From: Acidobacteria bacterium AB60
GTDB lineage: Bacteria > Acidobacteriota > Terriglobia > Terriglobales > Acidobacteriaceae
Length of the DNA stretch: 64,000 nt
Reading direction: 5' to 3'
NCBI GenBank assembly: GCA_008682415.1
Contig: VANK01000004.1
Coordinates: 1-64,000 of the forward strand
Shown here in pieces: positions 51,690-60,528 of the stretch. Every line of letters starts with the position of its first letter. The first letter of the stretch is position 1. The position numbers were made by a program, and so were the translations under genes. The notes under the pieces were generated by a model. It was not told the origin of the DNA, ran no database searches, and worked only from the letters and a program-made list of their open reading frames with translations.

Positions 51690-52919
51690 ATGCTTCCCCG
51701 CCTCCGCCCCGTCCTGATTTCCGCGCCATTGCTGCTCTCACTGGCGTCGCCTGCATTCGGCCAGTTCCGGCCAACCCTCAACGTCAACTGCACGCGCGGC
51801 GATTCCCTCGCCAGCGCCGTATCGTTCGCTTTCCCCAACACGCTGATCAATGTCAAGGGGACCTGCGCCGGTCCCATCAACATCACCACCGATGGTCTTC
51901 AGCTGAACGCTGTAGGTGCGGCCTCCATCAATGGCGGCGGGAAGAACGCCGTAACCGTCACCGGCGCTCACAAGGTGACTCTCACCGGCCTCGCCATCTC
52001 CGCCGGTGCAGTTGGCGTGGTCGCGCAGAATGGCGCCCAGGTCACCCTTCAAAACGACACCGTCTCCGGCAACTCCGGGTCCGGCATCCTGGCCCTGGGA
52101 ACCTCCAGTCTCACGGTCAGCGGCGGCTCCGCCCAGGGCAACGCCGTCCACGGCATCGATGTCGAAGCCTCCTCAGCTCTGGTCGTCAGCGGCTCCTACG
52201 CCGTCACCGGAAACGGGGTCTTCGGCATCAACGTCAACAACGGTTCCAGCATCACCCTCACCGGCGCCACCCTCAGCGTCACCCAGAACACCCTTGGCAT
52301 CCAGTTGGGCACCAATGCCTCGGGATTCCTCGACGGCGCGTCAACCCTGACCGCCAGCCAGAACTTCAGCGACGGCATCACCATCGTCTCCGGCTCCCAC
52401 GTGGTCGACTTCGGCGGAACCATCCAGACGCTCTACAACGCCATCCACGGCATCTCCCTCAACTCCAAGGCAGGACTCGACCTCGATGCCGGCTCGCAGG
52501 TCACTTCTAACTACAACGGAGCCGACGGCGTTCATCTCGAGCAAAGCTCAGAGTTGACGGTCTTCAATAACCCCAACTTCTCCGGAAATCCCAGAACGAC
52601 CCTGCTCACGGTTACAAACAACACCAATGACGGAATCGCCGTTCTCACCGGTTCGCAGGTCCTTGACGACAACTACGCCGCAATCACTGCGCAGGCCAAC
52701 ACGCTTTTTGGGATAGCTGTCGATAATGGGAGTTCCGTCACCTTCGGACAAACCATTCCCGTCAGCGGAGTCCAGTCGATCGTCAACGGCAACACCGTCG
52801 ACGTAATACTCACCTTCGGCTCACGCATGGATACCGGCGCAAACCTCTCCGTCGGCACGCTCGAATGCGACAGAACGGTCATTCTGCGCGGTGCAACAGG
52901 ATTCACCTGCCCGCGTTAA
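51690..52919 (+). CDS. Secreted parallel beta-helix protein
   Basis: 409 aa with a signal peptide (SAPLLLSLASPAFGQ). The rest is made of regular short strands with Gly/Asn/Ser turns (GVGVVAQNGAQVTLQNDTVSGNSGSG-like runs, ITLTGATLSVTQNTLG, HGISLNSKAGLDLDAGSQVTSNYNGADGVH), the pectate-lyase-like right-handed beta-helix found in PbH1 repeat proteins. Surface or carbohydrate-active role is possible, but no catalytic site was identified. AAGGAG precedes the ATG. Confidence 0.78.
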   Translation: MLPRLRPVLISAPLLLSLASPAFGQFRPTLNVNCTRGDSLASAVSFAFPNTLINVKGTCAGPINITTDGLQLNAVGAASINGGGKNAVTVTGAHKVTLTGLAISAGAVGVVAQNGAQVTLQNDTVSGNSGSGILALGTSSLTVSGGSAQGNAVHGIDVEASSALVVSGSYAVTGNGVFGINVNNGSSITLTGATLSVTQNTLGIQLGTNASGFLDGASTLTASQNFSDGITIVSGSHVVDFGGTIQTLYNAIHGISLNSKAGLDLDAGSQVTSNYNGADGVHLEQSSELTVFNNPNFSGNPRTTLLTVTNNTNDGIAVLTGSQVLDDNYAAITAQANTLFGIAVDNGSSVTFGQTIPVSGVQSIVNGNTVDVILTFGSRMDTGANLSVGTLECDRTVILRGATGFTCPR

Positions 52920-52936
52920 TTGCGGTCTCGCGACGA

Positions 52937-52974
52937 GCTGGAGCGTGGCCAGCCATCGCCAGCCACGCTCCAGC
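52937..52974. terminator. Strong inverted repeat downstream of beta-helix gene
   Basis: GCTGGAGCGTGGC (52937-52949) and GCCACGCTCCAGC (52962-52974), a 13-bp perfect stem with a 12-nt loop, starts 18 nt after the stop. No T-run follows. Probably a transcript-end stabiliser or terminator. Confidence 0.55.
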
Positions 52975-53119
52975 GCACCGGGATCGAACCTGGGTCAGCG
53001 ATTTTCGTTGTAACTCCCGCGCCACAACCATCACTACTCTGTTATTGCCGCATCATGCGGCCCCTTCCCGGCTCGGCGCACTCGGTATCCGATTCCAAAT
53101 CACCCAGCGAGAGGAACCC

Positions 53120-53647
53120 ATGGCCTTCGACGCTTACCTGCAGATTGACGGCATCAAGGGCGAAAGCACGGATAAGGACCACAAGGATTGGATCGAGGTT
53201 CTCACCTATTCCAAGATTCCCCCGCTCCAGACCGCGGCAACATTAACAGCGCGCGCGACCCCGTCCCGTCCTGCGTCTCACGCGGAGATCATCATCACCA
53301 AGTTCATCGACGTTGCCTCGCCAAAGCTCTACCAGGCGGCCTCCACGGGCAAGCACTTCAAAAAGGCGCAGCTCGATCTCACACGCGCCAGCGGGGGCAC
53401 TCGGGTCAAATACATGACCATCGAACTCCATCAGGTGATCATCTCCCGGGTAACCCAGGGGGCAGCTCACGGATACACGCCACTGCATGCCTCCCTGCTG
53501 TCGCTTCAGGCCGGCAGTCCCACAGGCTCCGCACCGCCTGTCCTGGCCACCGAGGAATTGACCCTGAAATATGGAGCCATCAAGTGGACCTACACGCAGC
53601 AGGGCCGTTCCGACGGCTCTGGCGGCGGCAATGTCGCGGGCAGATGA
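53120..53647 (+). CDS. hcp: Orphan Hcp family type VI secretion tube/effector-like protein
   Basis: 175 aa from ATG 53120 (AFDAYLQIDGIKGESTDKDHKDWIEVLTY), with GAGAGGA upstream; a longer frame to 52865 overlaps the beta-helix gene and is not credible. The sequence has the Hcp1/T6SS tube-protein pattern: N-terminal FDAYLQIDGIKGES, then EIIITKFIDVASPKLYQAASTGKHFKKAQLDL and TEELTLKYGAIKWTYTQQ at the end. No other T6SS genes (tssB, tssC, vgrG and so on) are nearby. Unlinked Hcp copies can be secreted alone or serve a distant cluster. Confidence 0.87.
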   Translation: MAFDAYLQIDGIKGESTDKDHKDWIEVLTYSKIPPLQTAATLTARATPSRPASHAEIIITKFIDVASPKLYQAASTGKHFKKAQLDLTRASGGTRVKYMTIELHQVIISRVTQGAAHGYTPLHASLLSLQAGSPTGSAPPVLATEELTLKYGAIKWTYTQQGRSDGSGGGNVAGR

Positions 53648-53662
53648 AGCCCAAAGTCAAGC

Positions 53663-54238
53663 TCACGCCCGTCCCGCGAACTCCTTCGTCTCCGTATTGA
53701 CCTTCACGGCCTCTCCGTTCTTGATAAAGAACGGTACCTTGATCTCCAGTCCTGTCTCCAGCTTCGCCGGCTTGGTCACGCCTCCGCTGGCCGTGTCGCC
53801 GCGCACGCCCGGCTCCGTGTACTCGACCTTCAGCTCCACTGTCGCCGGCAGCTGCACCGCGATCGGGTTCCCGTTGTACTTGTCCAGCTGGATGATCATC
53901 CCCTCGGTGAGAAAATCGAGCGCATCGCCCAGCCTGTCCGCGCTAAGCGTGAGCGTCTCAAAGGTGGTCTGATCCAGAAAGTACGATCCGTCCCCATCGC
54001 TGTAGAGATACGAGGCCTCCACCGTCTCAAGGTCCGGCTCCTTGAACTTCTCCCCCGCCTTGAAGGTCTTGTCGAACACCGCCCGCGTGAGCAAGTTCCG
54101 CATTTTCAGCCGCACCAGCGTCTGGCCGCCGCGCGCCGTCGGCGTCGAAACCTCCACGTCCAGGCAGTAATACGGGGCGTTTTCAAACTCGAAGTACATC
54201 TTGCGCTTGACGTCGATCGCGTCGATCAGGGAAGCCAT
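53663..54238 (-). CDS. Elongation factor P-like protein of the EfpL/YeiP type
   Basis: 191 aa from ATG 54238. Three-domain EF-P fold: N-terminal KOW-like domain with the tip loop STPTARGGQ (R36 where canonical EF-P has a modified Lys), the OB domain (SYLYSDGDGSYFLDQTTFETLTL) and the third domain (VRGDTASGGVTKPAKLETGLEIKVPFFIKNGE). The PTARG loop and length resemble E. coli YeiP (EfpL, 190 aa), a paralogue that also relieves ribosome pausing. Whether a canonical efp exists elsewhere cannot be seen. Convergent with hcp, 15 nt gap. Confidence 0.83.
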   Translation of the reverse strand: MASLIDAIDVKRKMYFEFENAPYYCLDVEVSTPTARGGQTLVRLKMRNLLTRAVFDKTFKAGEKFKEPDLETVEASYLYSDGDGSYFLDQTTFETLTLSADRLGDALDFLTEGMIIQLDKYNGNPIAVQLPATVELKVEYTEPGVRGDTASGGVTKPAKLETGLEIKVPFFIKNGEAVKVNTETKEFAGRA

Positions 54239-54426
54239 CATTCTCCTCGCAGGAGACTGCCGCCCAGGGTCATCCCGTCCAGCAATCTCCAATCCTTTTC
54301 CATCCTAAAGCCCCTGCTTGAAACGTTAACTTTTGTAAACCGCCTCGATTCCAGTTGCCCCGTCACCACGCGTCCTTGGTAGTATTGGTGCGGCTCAGAA
54401 TAAACGTTTTATCACTGGAGTTCTCG

Positions 54427-56673
54427 ATGAAACTCGCTCGCCTTGCAACGCTTGGAGTCCTGGCCTCGACGCTCGCCATCTATTCCACTGCTCACGCCCA
54501 GCGGCCCCGCACCACACCAGCGCCTACCGGACCCTGGATGAACACCAGCCTCTCCCCCGACGAGCGCGCCGACCTCGTAATCAAAGAGCTCACCCTCGAC
54601 GAGAAGGTCGCCCTGCTCCACGGCGTCGGCATGCCCACAGACGAGCCCGTTACTCCGGAAAACGCCGCCTCCAATCGCGGCGTCGGTTACGTCGTCGGCG
54701 TGCCCCGGCTCGGCATTCCCGGCATCGATATGAGCGACGCCGCCTACGGCGTACGCTCCAGCGGCGTCAACGGCCGCTACTCCACTGCCCTTCCCGCCAA
54801 CGTCGCCGCGGCTGCCAGTTGGGATACCGATGCCGCCTACGAGTACGGAAAGCTCATCGGCATAGAGCTGCGCGCCCAGGGTTACAACATGACCCTCGGC
54901 GGCGGCGTCGATATCACCCGCGAGCCTCGCAACGGCCGCACCTTTGAGTACCTCGGCGAAGATCCCATTCTTGCCGGCGAACTGGTCGCCAAGCTGATCG
55001 AAGGCACGCAATCGCAGCACGTCATCGGCGACATCAAGCACTACGCCTTCAATGACCAGGAGAGCGGCCGCAACATCGTCAACGTCACCATCGACAAGCG
55101 CGCCGCCCGTGAGAGCGATCTGCTGGCCTTCGAGATCGGCGTCCTCAAAGGCAAGCCCGCCGCGGTCATGTGCTCGTATAACCGCGTCGCTGGCGACTTC
55201 GCCTGCGAGAACGACTGGCTCCTCAACGAGGTGTTGAAGAAGGATTGGAAGTTCCCCGGCTTCGTGCTGTCGGACTGGGGAGGCACCCATTCCACCGAGA
55301 AAGCCTCCAAGGCCGGTCTCGATAACGAGGAACCGGGCCGCTCCTGGTTTGGCGACAAGTACAAGGCCGCCGTCGAAGCCGGCAAGATCCCGCAGAGCGA
55401 ACTGGACGATCACGTTCACCGCATACTGCGCGCCATGTTCGCCACCGGCGTCATCGATTATCCCCGCCAGCGGTTCGTCGTTGACCCCATCGCCGGATTG
55501 GATACCGCGCGCAAGATCGAAGAAGGCGGCATCGTTCTGCTGAAGAACAAGGCGAACGCTCTTCCTCTCAAAGCGGCAGGGCTCAAATCCATCGCCGTCA
55601 TCGGCGCTCACAGCGACGTCGGCATGATATCCGGAGGCGGATCCGCGCAGGTCGATCCCATCGGCGGCAACGCTCTCAAGCCCTTCGGCCAGGGTCCTAC
55701 CCACTGGTTGGAAGAGATATGGTTCCCCTCGTCGCCCCTCAAGGCAATCCAGGCTCGTGCCCCCCAGGCCGCCGTCAAATATGACCCCGGCGTTGATCCC
55801 GCCGCAGCCGCCGCAGCGGCCAAAGGCGCGGACGTGGCCATCGTCTTCGGCTATCGCTGGGAGAGCGAGGGCATGGACCTCCCCAATCTCTCGCTCGAAA
55901 AGTACAAGGCGGATGGCAAGGAAGTCGACCAGGACGCGGTCATCGCCGCCGTTGCCGCAGCCAATCCACACACCATCGTCGTCCTCGAGTCTGGCAGCCC
56001 CGTCACCATGCCCTGGGTCGATGCCCCGGCGGCAATCCTGGAAGCGTGGTACTCCGGTTCCGACGGCGCCAACGCGGTGGGCAACATCCTGTTCGGCACC
56101 GTGAACCCCAGCGGCAAACTCCCCAACACCTTCCCCAAGAGCGAATCCGACCTGCCCCGCCCCACCATCGCCCCCCCTCCCCCCATGCACTGGAGTGCTC
56201 CCTCACAAGACGCCGCCCCCAAGGTGCCGGACTACGGCGTCGATTACAACGAGGGCGTGAAGGTGGGCTACAAGTGGTATGACGCCGAGAAGAAATCCGT
56301 CCTCTTCCCCTTCGGCTTCGGCCTCTCCTACACCACCTTCGGCTACTCCGGCCTCCAGGTCACGCCCGGCGACACCGTCAAGGTAAGCTTCACCCTCAGC
56401 AACACCGGTGCCCGCTCCGGCGCGGAGATCGCCGAGATTTACGCGGCGCTTCCGGAGAGCGCGCAGGAACCGCCCAAGCGCCTGGTTGGCTTCACCAAGG
56501 TCAAGCTCGACCCCAAGGGAAAGCAGACTGTCTCAGTCGACATCGATCGCAAGTACCTGTCGATCTGGGATGAGAGCAAAAACGACTGGTCGCTCCTCCC
56601 CGGCGAGTACACGTTCCTCGTCGGCGGATCCAGCGATAAGCTCCCGCTCAAGGCCACGGTGAAGCTGCAGTAA
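54427..56673 (+). CDS. Secreted GH3 beta-glucosidase/xylosidase-type glycoside hydrolase
   Basis: 748 aa from ATG 54427; signal peptide (LATLGVLASTLAIYSTAHAQ). GH3 layout: N-terminal (alpha/beta)8 domain with nucleophile D283 in FVLSDWGGTHST and the KHYAFNDQESGRN substrate region, an (alpha/beta)6 sandwich with the acid/base region, and a C-terminal fibronectin type III-like domain (YTTFGYSGLQVTPGDTVKVSFTLSNTGARSG). Probably cleaves beta-glucosides or xylosides in the periplasm or outside. The second GH3 enzyme of the window lies 1 kb further on, on the opposite strand. Confidence 0.93.
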   Translation: MKLARLATLGVLASTLAIYSTAHAQRPRTTPAPTGPWMNTSLSPDERADLVIKELTLDEKVALLHGVGMPTDEPVTPENAASNRGVGYVVGVPRLGIPGIDMSDAAYGVRSSGVNGRYSTALPANVAAAASWDTDAAYEYGKLIGIELRAQGYNMTLGGGVDITREPRNGRTFEYLGEDPILAGELVAKLIEGTQSQHVIGDIKHYAFNDQESGRNIVNVTIDKRAARESDLLAFEIGVLKGKPAAVMCSYNRVAGDFACENDWLLNEVLKKDWKFPGFVLSDWGGTHSTEKASKAGLDNEEPGRSWFGDKYKAAVEAGKIPQSELDDHVHRILRAMFATGVIDYPRQRFVVDPIAGLDTARKIEEGGIVLLKNKANALPLKAAGLKSIAVIGAHSDVGMISGGGSAQVDPIGGNALKPFGQGPTHWLEEIWFPSSPLKAIQARAPQAAVKYDPGVDPAAAAAAAKGADVAIVFGYRWESEGMDLPNLSLEKYKADGKEVDQDAVIAAVAAANPHTIVVLESGSPVTMPWVDAPAAILEAWYSGSDGANAVGNILFGTVNPSGKLPNTFPKSESDLPRPTIAPPPPMHWSAPSQDAAPKVPDYGVDYNEGVKVGYKWYDAEKKSVLFPFGFGLSYTTFGYSGLQVTPGDTVKVSFTLSNTGARSGAEIAEIYAALPESAQEPPKRLVGFTKVKLDPKGKQTVSVDIDRKYLSIWDESKNDWSLLPGEYTFLVGGSSDKLPLKATVKLQ

Positions 56674-56692
56674 GTCTCGTCAGCGCAACCAC

Positions 56693-56730
56693 AAAGTCCC
56701 GCATAGCGAAATGCTGTGCGGGACTTTTCT
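56693..56730 (+). terminator. Rho-independent terminator after GH3
   Basis: AAAGTCCCGCA (56693-56703) and TGTGCGGGACTTTT (56714-56727) form a stem of about 11 bp and a 10-nt loop, with TTTTCT following. It starts 20 nt after the GH3 stop. Confidence 0.85.
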
Positions 56731-56824
56731 AATTCAGGGACAAACCCCGAAGAAACCGCCGAAAAACACGAACCCCATTGTGCAACAGGGCTCCTCTTCC
56801 CTTGTGCAACCTTCGCCCAATCGT

Positions 56825-56886
56825 GTCTTACCGCCTTCGCGTAAGGTGTAAGACAAAGTAAGACAGACCCCCTGCAGATGTAAGAC
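56825..56886. repeat. GTAAGAC repeat cluster upstream of SDR gene
   Basis: GTCTTAC (56825-56831) faces GTAAGAC (56848-56854) as an inverted repeat, and two further direct copies follow at 56858-56864 and 56880-56886. Another GTAAGACAG lies at 57595-57603, over the SDR stop codon. Possibly an operator cluster for the SDR gene. Confidence 0.65.
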
Positions 56887-56914
56887 CCAATCCCGCTGAA
56901 AGGCTCAATTCCCC

Positions 56915-57598
56915 GTGAACAAGGTTCTGATTACTGGCGCCGGCCGAGGCATCGGCATGGCCACCGCGCGCGCCTTCCTCTCCGCCGGCTGGCGCGTGCT
57001 GTCCCTCGACAAACAGTTCGGGCCCGAGATCATCGGGCAGCCGGTCGAGTTCGACCTGCGCCGCCGTACCGAGATTCCCGCCCTCATCGCCTCCCTGGGC
57101 CCACTCGACACCCTCATCAACAATGCTGGAGTCCTGTACTGCGACCCGCCGGACGCCATCCCGGAAGACCACCGGCAAGAGATCCTGGCCGTCAACCTTG
57201 AGGCCCCTGCGGCCCTCATTGAAGCGGTCGCGCCCTCCATGCGGGCGCAGCGCAGCGGGCGTATCGTGAACGTCGCGTCCATTGCCGCCCATCTCGGCCA
57301 TCCGGATCTCTGGTATGGCATCACCAAGGCCGGGCTCCTGAACCTGACCAAGTCCTGGGCTGCGCTGCTCGGTCCCCACGGAGTCTTGGTCAACGCTGTC
57401 GCGCCGGGGCCCACCAAAACCGCAATGTACGACCTCCTGCCGCCCTCGCGGCTCGAATGGGTCATGCGGACCGTCTACTCCGGCAGGCCGGGCGCCCCGG
57501 AAGAGGTAGCCGCCGCCGTCCTCTGGTTGGGAAAAGACTCCCCGGAGTACGTCAACGGCATGACCCTGGATGTCAACGGCGGAAGTTATACACGGTAA
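56915..57598 (+). CDS. Short-chain dehydrogenase/reductase (SDR)
   Basis: 227 aa, GTG start. Classical SDR: cofactor motif TGAGRGIG at residues 7-14, NNAG at about residues 70-73, catalytic Y134 and K138 in YGITK with the preceding SIAAHLG Ser. Substrate unknown. It lies between two GH3 genes on opposite strands and is preceded by the GTAAGAC repeat cluster, so may be regulated on its own. The stop codon TAA falls in a further copy of that repeat. Confidence 0.87.
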   Translation: MNKVLITGAGRGIGMATARAFLSAGWRVLSLDKQFGPEIIGQPVEFDLRRRTEIPALIASLGPLDTLINNAGVLYCDPPDAIPEDHRQEILAVNLEAPAALIEAVAPSMRAQRSGRIVNVASIAAHLGHPDLWYGITKAGLLNLTKSWAALLGPHGVLVNAVAPGPTKTAMYDLLPPSRLEWVMRTVYSGRPGAPEEVAAAVLWLGKDSPEYVNGMTLDVNGGSYTR

Positions 57599-57656
57599 GA
57601 CAGGTCAAGCTCCGGAGACCAGAACCAGCCGGCCACTCGCAAACTGCTGCGACGCG

Positions 57657-60395
57657 CTACTTCGGCAGCACCTGGTTCCCCTCGATGCTGAACCCTTCGC
57701 TCACCACGCCCTTGCCCGCGTCGCCCGTCGGCTGGCTTCCTCCCAGCGAGATGCGATAGCTGCCCGCCGTCACCCCCCGGTTGCCCTTCTCGTCCACCTC
57801 GGAAAGCGTTCGCGGGTCAAGTTGAAACCTGACGTGCTTCGTCTCCCCCGCACGCAGGTGTACCCTCTCAAAGCCAGCCAGTGCCAGCGTCGGCGAGAGC
57901 GCGGTGCGCGGCGGCGCCAGGTAGAGTTCCGCCACCTCGTCCCCCTCAACCGGCCCCGCGTTCGTTACGTCGGCCTCCACGGTCAGTGGCTCGCCCGCTC
58001 GCAGAGTCGAAGAGGACAGCTTCAGCCCCTTGTACGCAAACTCCGTGTAGCTCAGCCCGTCTCCGAACCCAAACAGCGGCTTTCCCTTGAAGTACCGGTA
58101 CGTCCGGTTCGCCATCGAGTAATCCTCAAAGGGTGGAAGCTGATCCACGCCCGTGTAGAACGTCACGGGAAGCCGCCCCGCCGGATTGTTCTTCCCGCTC
58201 AGCGTCTCCGCAATTGCCTGTCCGCCCGCCTGCCCCGGATACCACGCCTCCAAAATGCCCCGCGCGTGCTCCTTGGCCCAGTTCACTGCCAGAGCGCTGC
58301 CGTTGAGCAGCACCACCACCATGGGCTTGCCCGCCTTTGCCACCGTCTCAAGCAGAGCCTGCTGCACGTCCGGCAGGTCGATCGAGGTGCGGTCGCCGCC
58401 CGCGAAGCCCTTGGCGTTCACGCGCATCTCCTCGCCTTCCAGCCGCGGCGTCAGCCCCACAAACGCCACCACCACGTCGGCCTTGCGCGCCGCCGCCCCA
58501 GCCTCTTCCAGCAGCTGCTGCGGACGAGGCGTCCACTCCAGCGACACCATCGCGCCCTGAATCTGCCCCGTCTGCCGGTACTCGATCCGAATCGGGTGCG
58601 GTTGGCTGTCGGTAAAGGAGACCGTATACCGCTGAATCCCCCCAAAGTTCCGGCCGGAGGGCGGTAGCTTGCCCATCGCATCCGTGGGCGGAGCCGCAGA
58701 CTCCAGCACCTTCCCGTCGAGAAAAAACGCAACCGCCACCTTCCCGTCGCAGGTTCCGCAACGCGGAAGCCGCAACTGGAACTCGTAGCTCCCCGGCGCC
58801 GGCACCGCGATCATCCCGCTCCAGCGCACCGCAAAAGCCTGGTTGGTCGTGTCGGCCGCAAAACTGGGTACTGGGTTCGCGCTCGACCAGTCGAAGTCGA
58901 TCTCCTTGTCCGTGCGCACCACTTCGGGAGAGCCATCAAAGTTGGGCTGCGCAAAGTACTCGCCCTTGAGACCCTGCTCGCCAGACCCGCTCCCTACGCG
59001 CAAAAGCGTCCGCGGAACCGGCACCTCTCCGTTCTCCACGTACGCCGATCCTTGCGCGTAGATCACGTGATCCGCCCCAAACTCCCGCTCGATCCCATCA
59101 ATCGGCAACACCGGATGAAGCGGGATCGCATTGTAGTTCCCTTCCAGAGCAACCAGCGACGCGGCCAATGGCCCGACCACCGCAACGGTCTGGCCGGCCT
59201 TCAGGGGAAGCACCTGCTGCTCATTCTTCAGCAGCACCATCGACTCCCGCGCGGCCCGGAGCGCAAGATCCGCGTTCGCCTGCGAATTGACCTCGCTGAA
59301 AGGAATCGACGAAAAGGGGACCTTCTCCGCAGGATCGAACATGCCCAGCCGCATGCGCGCCGTGAAGAGCCTCTTCACCGTCGTGTTCAGATCCTCCTCC
59401 GGCAGCAGCTTCTGCTGCACCGCCGCCGTCAGCGACTTGTACGCCGTGCCGCAATCCAGATCCGTGCCCGCCTGAACCGCCAACGCCGACCCGTGCTCGT
59501 TGTCCGGTGCGTAGTGATGCCCGTGCGGCTGCGAAAAGTCGTCCACCGCATCGCAGTCGGACGTGACGTAGCCCTCGAACTTCCAATCCTTGCGCAGGAT
59601 TTCCCCCAACAGCATCTGGCTGCCGCAGGCAGGCGCCTTATCGATGCGGTTATACGCGCACATGATGGAATCCGCATGCCCTTGTGTAATGGTCGCCCGA
59701 AAAGCCGGCAGATACGTATCCCACAAATCGTGCTCGCTCGGGTCAACATTCGCCTCGTGACGCGTCGACTCCGGACCGCTGTGCACCGCATAGTGCTTCG
59801 GCGTGGCGATCGCCCGGAAGTACTTGGGATCATCCCCCTGGATCCCGCGCACGAACGCCGTCCCCAGCGTCGCCGTCAGGAATGGATCTTCGCCATACGT
59901 CTCCTGCCCCCGTCCCCACCGGGGATCGCGGAAGATATTGATGTTTGGGGACCAGATGGTCAGCCCATAGTAGCGGTCGTGGTTGTTATGCCGAAGCGCA
60001 TCGTTGTACTTGGCGCGCGCCTCGGTTGAAACCACGGCGCCGATCTCGTGAACCAGCGGCGCATCCCACGTCGCCGCGTTCCCAATCGCCTGCGGAAACA
60101 TGGTCGCGAAACCCGACCGCGCAATCCCGTGCAGACCCTCGTTCCACCAGTTATAAGCAGGAATGTCCAACCGAGGAATCGCCGCCGCCCGGTCGATGGT
60201 CTGCGCAACCTTCTCCTCCAAGGTGAGGCGTCTCACAAGATCGTCCACCCGCTGCTCGATCGGCAGAGTCGCATCGCGAAACGGCATCGCGGCCGCAGCC
60301 TGCTTCTGTTCGGGCGTCGCCTCCGGCTGCGGAGTCTGACCCGCCAGCAGCGTGGGAAGCAAGGCAAGGAGAAGAGCGGAAAAGCGAAGATTCAT
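57657..60395 (-). CDS. Secreted GH3 glycoside hydrolase with inserted PA14 domain
   Basis: 912 aa from ATG 60395, with signal peptide (FSALLLALLPTLLAGQ). GH3 domains: WWNEGLHGIARSGFATMFPQAIG near the N-terminus, TPKHYAVHSGPESTRHEA, and the nucleophile D280 in YVTSDCDAVDDF. A PA14 carbohydrate-binding domain (about 460-600; LKGEYFAQPNFDGSPEVV, WSGMIAVPAPGSYEFQLR) is inserted in the (alpha/beta)6 sandwich, and a fibronectin III-like domain ends the protein. This arrangement is known for beta-glucosidases and xylosidases. WWNEGLHG suggests the beta-xylosidase/arabinosidase side, but specificity is uncertain. Confidence 0.92.
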   Translation of the reverse strand: MNLRFSALLLALLPTLLAGQTPQPEATPEQKQAAAAMPFRDATLPIEQRVDDLVRRLTLEEKVAQTIDRAAAIPRLDIPAYNWWNEGLHGIARSGFATMFPQAIGNAATWDAPLVHEIGAVVSTEARAKYNDALRHNNHDRYYGLTIWSPNINIFRDPRWGRGQETYGEDPFLTATLGTAFVRGIQGDDPKYFRAIATPKHYAVHSGPESTRHEANVDPSEHDLWDTYLPAFRATITQGHADSIMCAYNRIDKAPACGSQMLLGEILRKDWKFEGYVTSDCDAVDDFSQPHGHHYAPDNEHGSALAVQAGTDLDCGTAYKSLTAAVQQKLLPEEDLNTTVKRLFTARMRLGMFDPAEKVPFSSIPFSEVNSQANADLALRAARESMVLLKNEQQVLPLKAGQTVAVVGPLAASLVALEGNYNAIPLHPVLPIDGIEREFGADHVIYAQGSAYVENGEVPVPRTLLRVGSGSGEQGLKGEYFAQPNFDGSPEVVRTDKEIDFDWSSANPVPSFAADTTNQAFAVRWSGMIAVPAPGSYEFQLRLPRCGTCDGKVAVAFFLDGKVLESAAPPTDAMGKLPPSGRNFGGIQRYTVSFTDSQPHPIRIEYRQTGQIQGAMVSLEWTPRPQQLLEEAGAAARKADVVVAFVGLTPRLEGEEMRVNAKGFAGGDRTSIDLPDVQQALLETVAKAGKPMVVVLLNGSALAVNWAKEHARGILEAWYPGQAGGQAIAETLSGKNNPAGRLPVTFYTGVDQLPPFEDYSMANRTYRYFKGKPLFGFGDGLSYTEFAYKGLKLSSSTLRAGEPLTVEADVTNAGPVEGDEVAELYLAPPRTALSPTLALAGFERVHLRAGETKHVRFQLDPRTLSEVDEKGNRGVTAGSYRISLGGSQPTGDAGKGVVSEGFSIEGNQVLPK

Positions 60396-60463
60396 AGCAG
60401 GCTCCGGGGAAAATTCGCGGCTCAAACAAAATAGCATCCGCAGCCACGGCCGAACCGCCCCCG

Positions 60464-60522
60464 CCCTATTGCCAAGCCATAGGAACGGTGCTACTCTCTT
60501 CCCTATTGGGTCACCATAGGAA
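60464..60522 (+). promoter_or_regulatory. padR promoter with two identical dyad operators
   Basis: CCCTATTG-N5-CCATAGGAA occurs twice, at 60464-60485 and 60501-60522 (spacers CCAAG and GGTCA). The promoter TTGCCA (60469-60474), 17 nt, TACTCT (60492-60497, with TG at -15) lies inside, so the first dyad covers the -35 and the second the start point. Confidence 0.75.
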
Positions 60523-60528
60523 AGAGCA

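Noticed and set aside
52975..53000. tRNA T-arm-like GGTTCGATCCC on the minus strand
   Set aside because: No matching acceptor, D or anticodon arms upstream; the T-stem pairs only in part. A tRNA fragment or attachment-site remnant cannot be supported.
54412..56190. 592-aa minus-strand open frame opposite the first GH3
   Set aside because: Antisense shadow with Gly/Asp/Val bias; the GH3 motifs lie on the plus strand.
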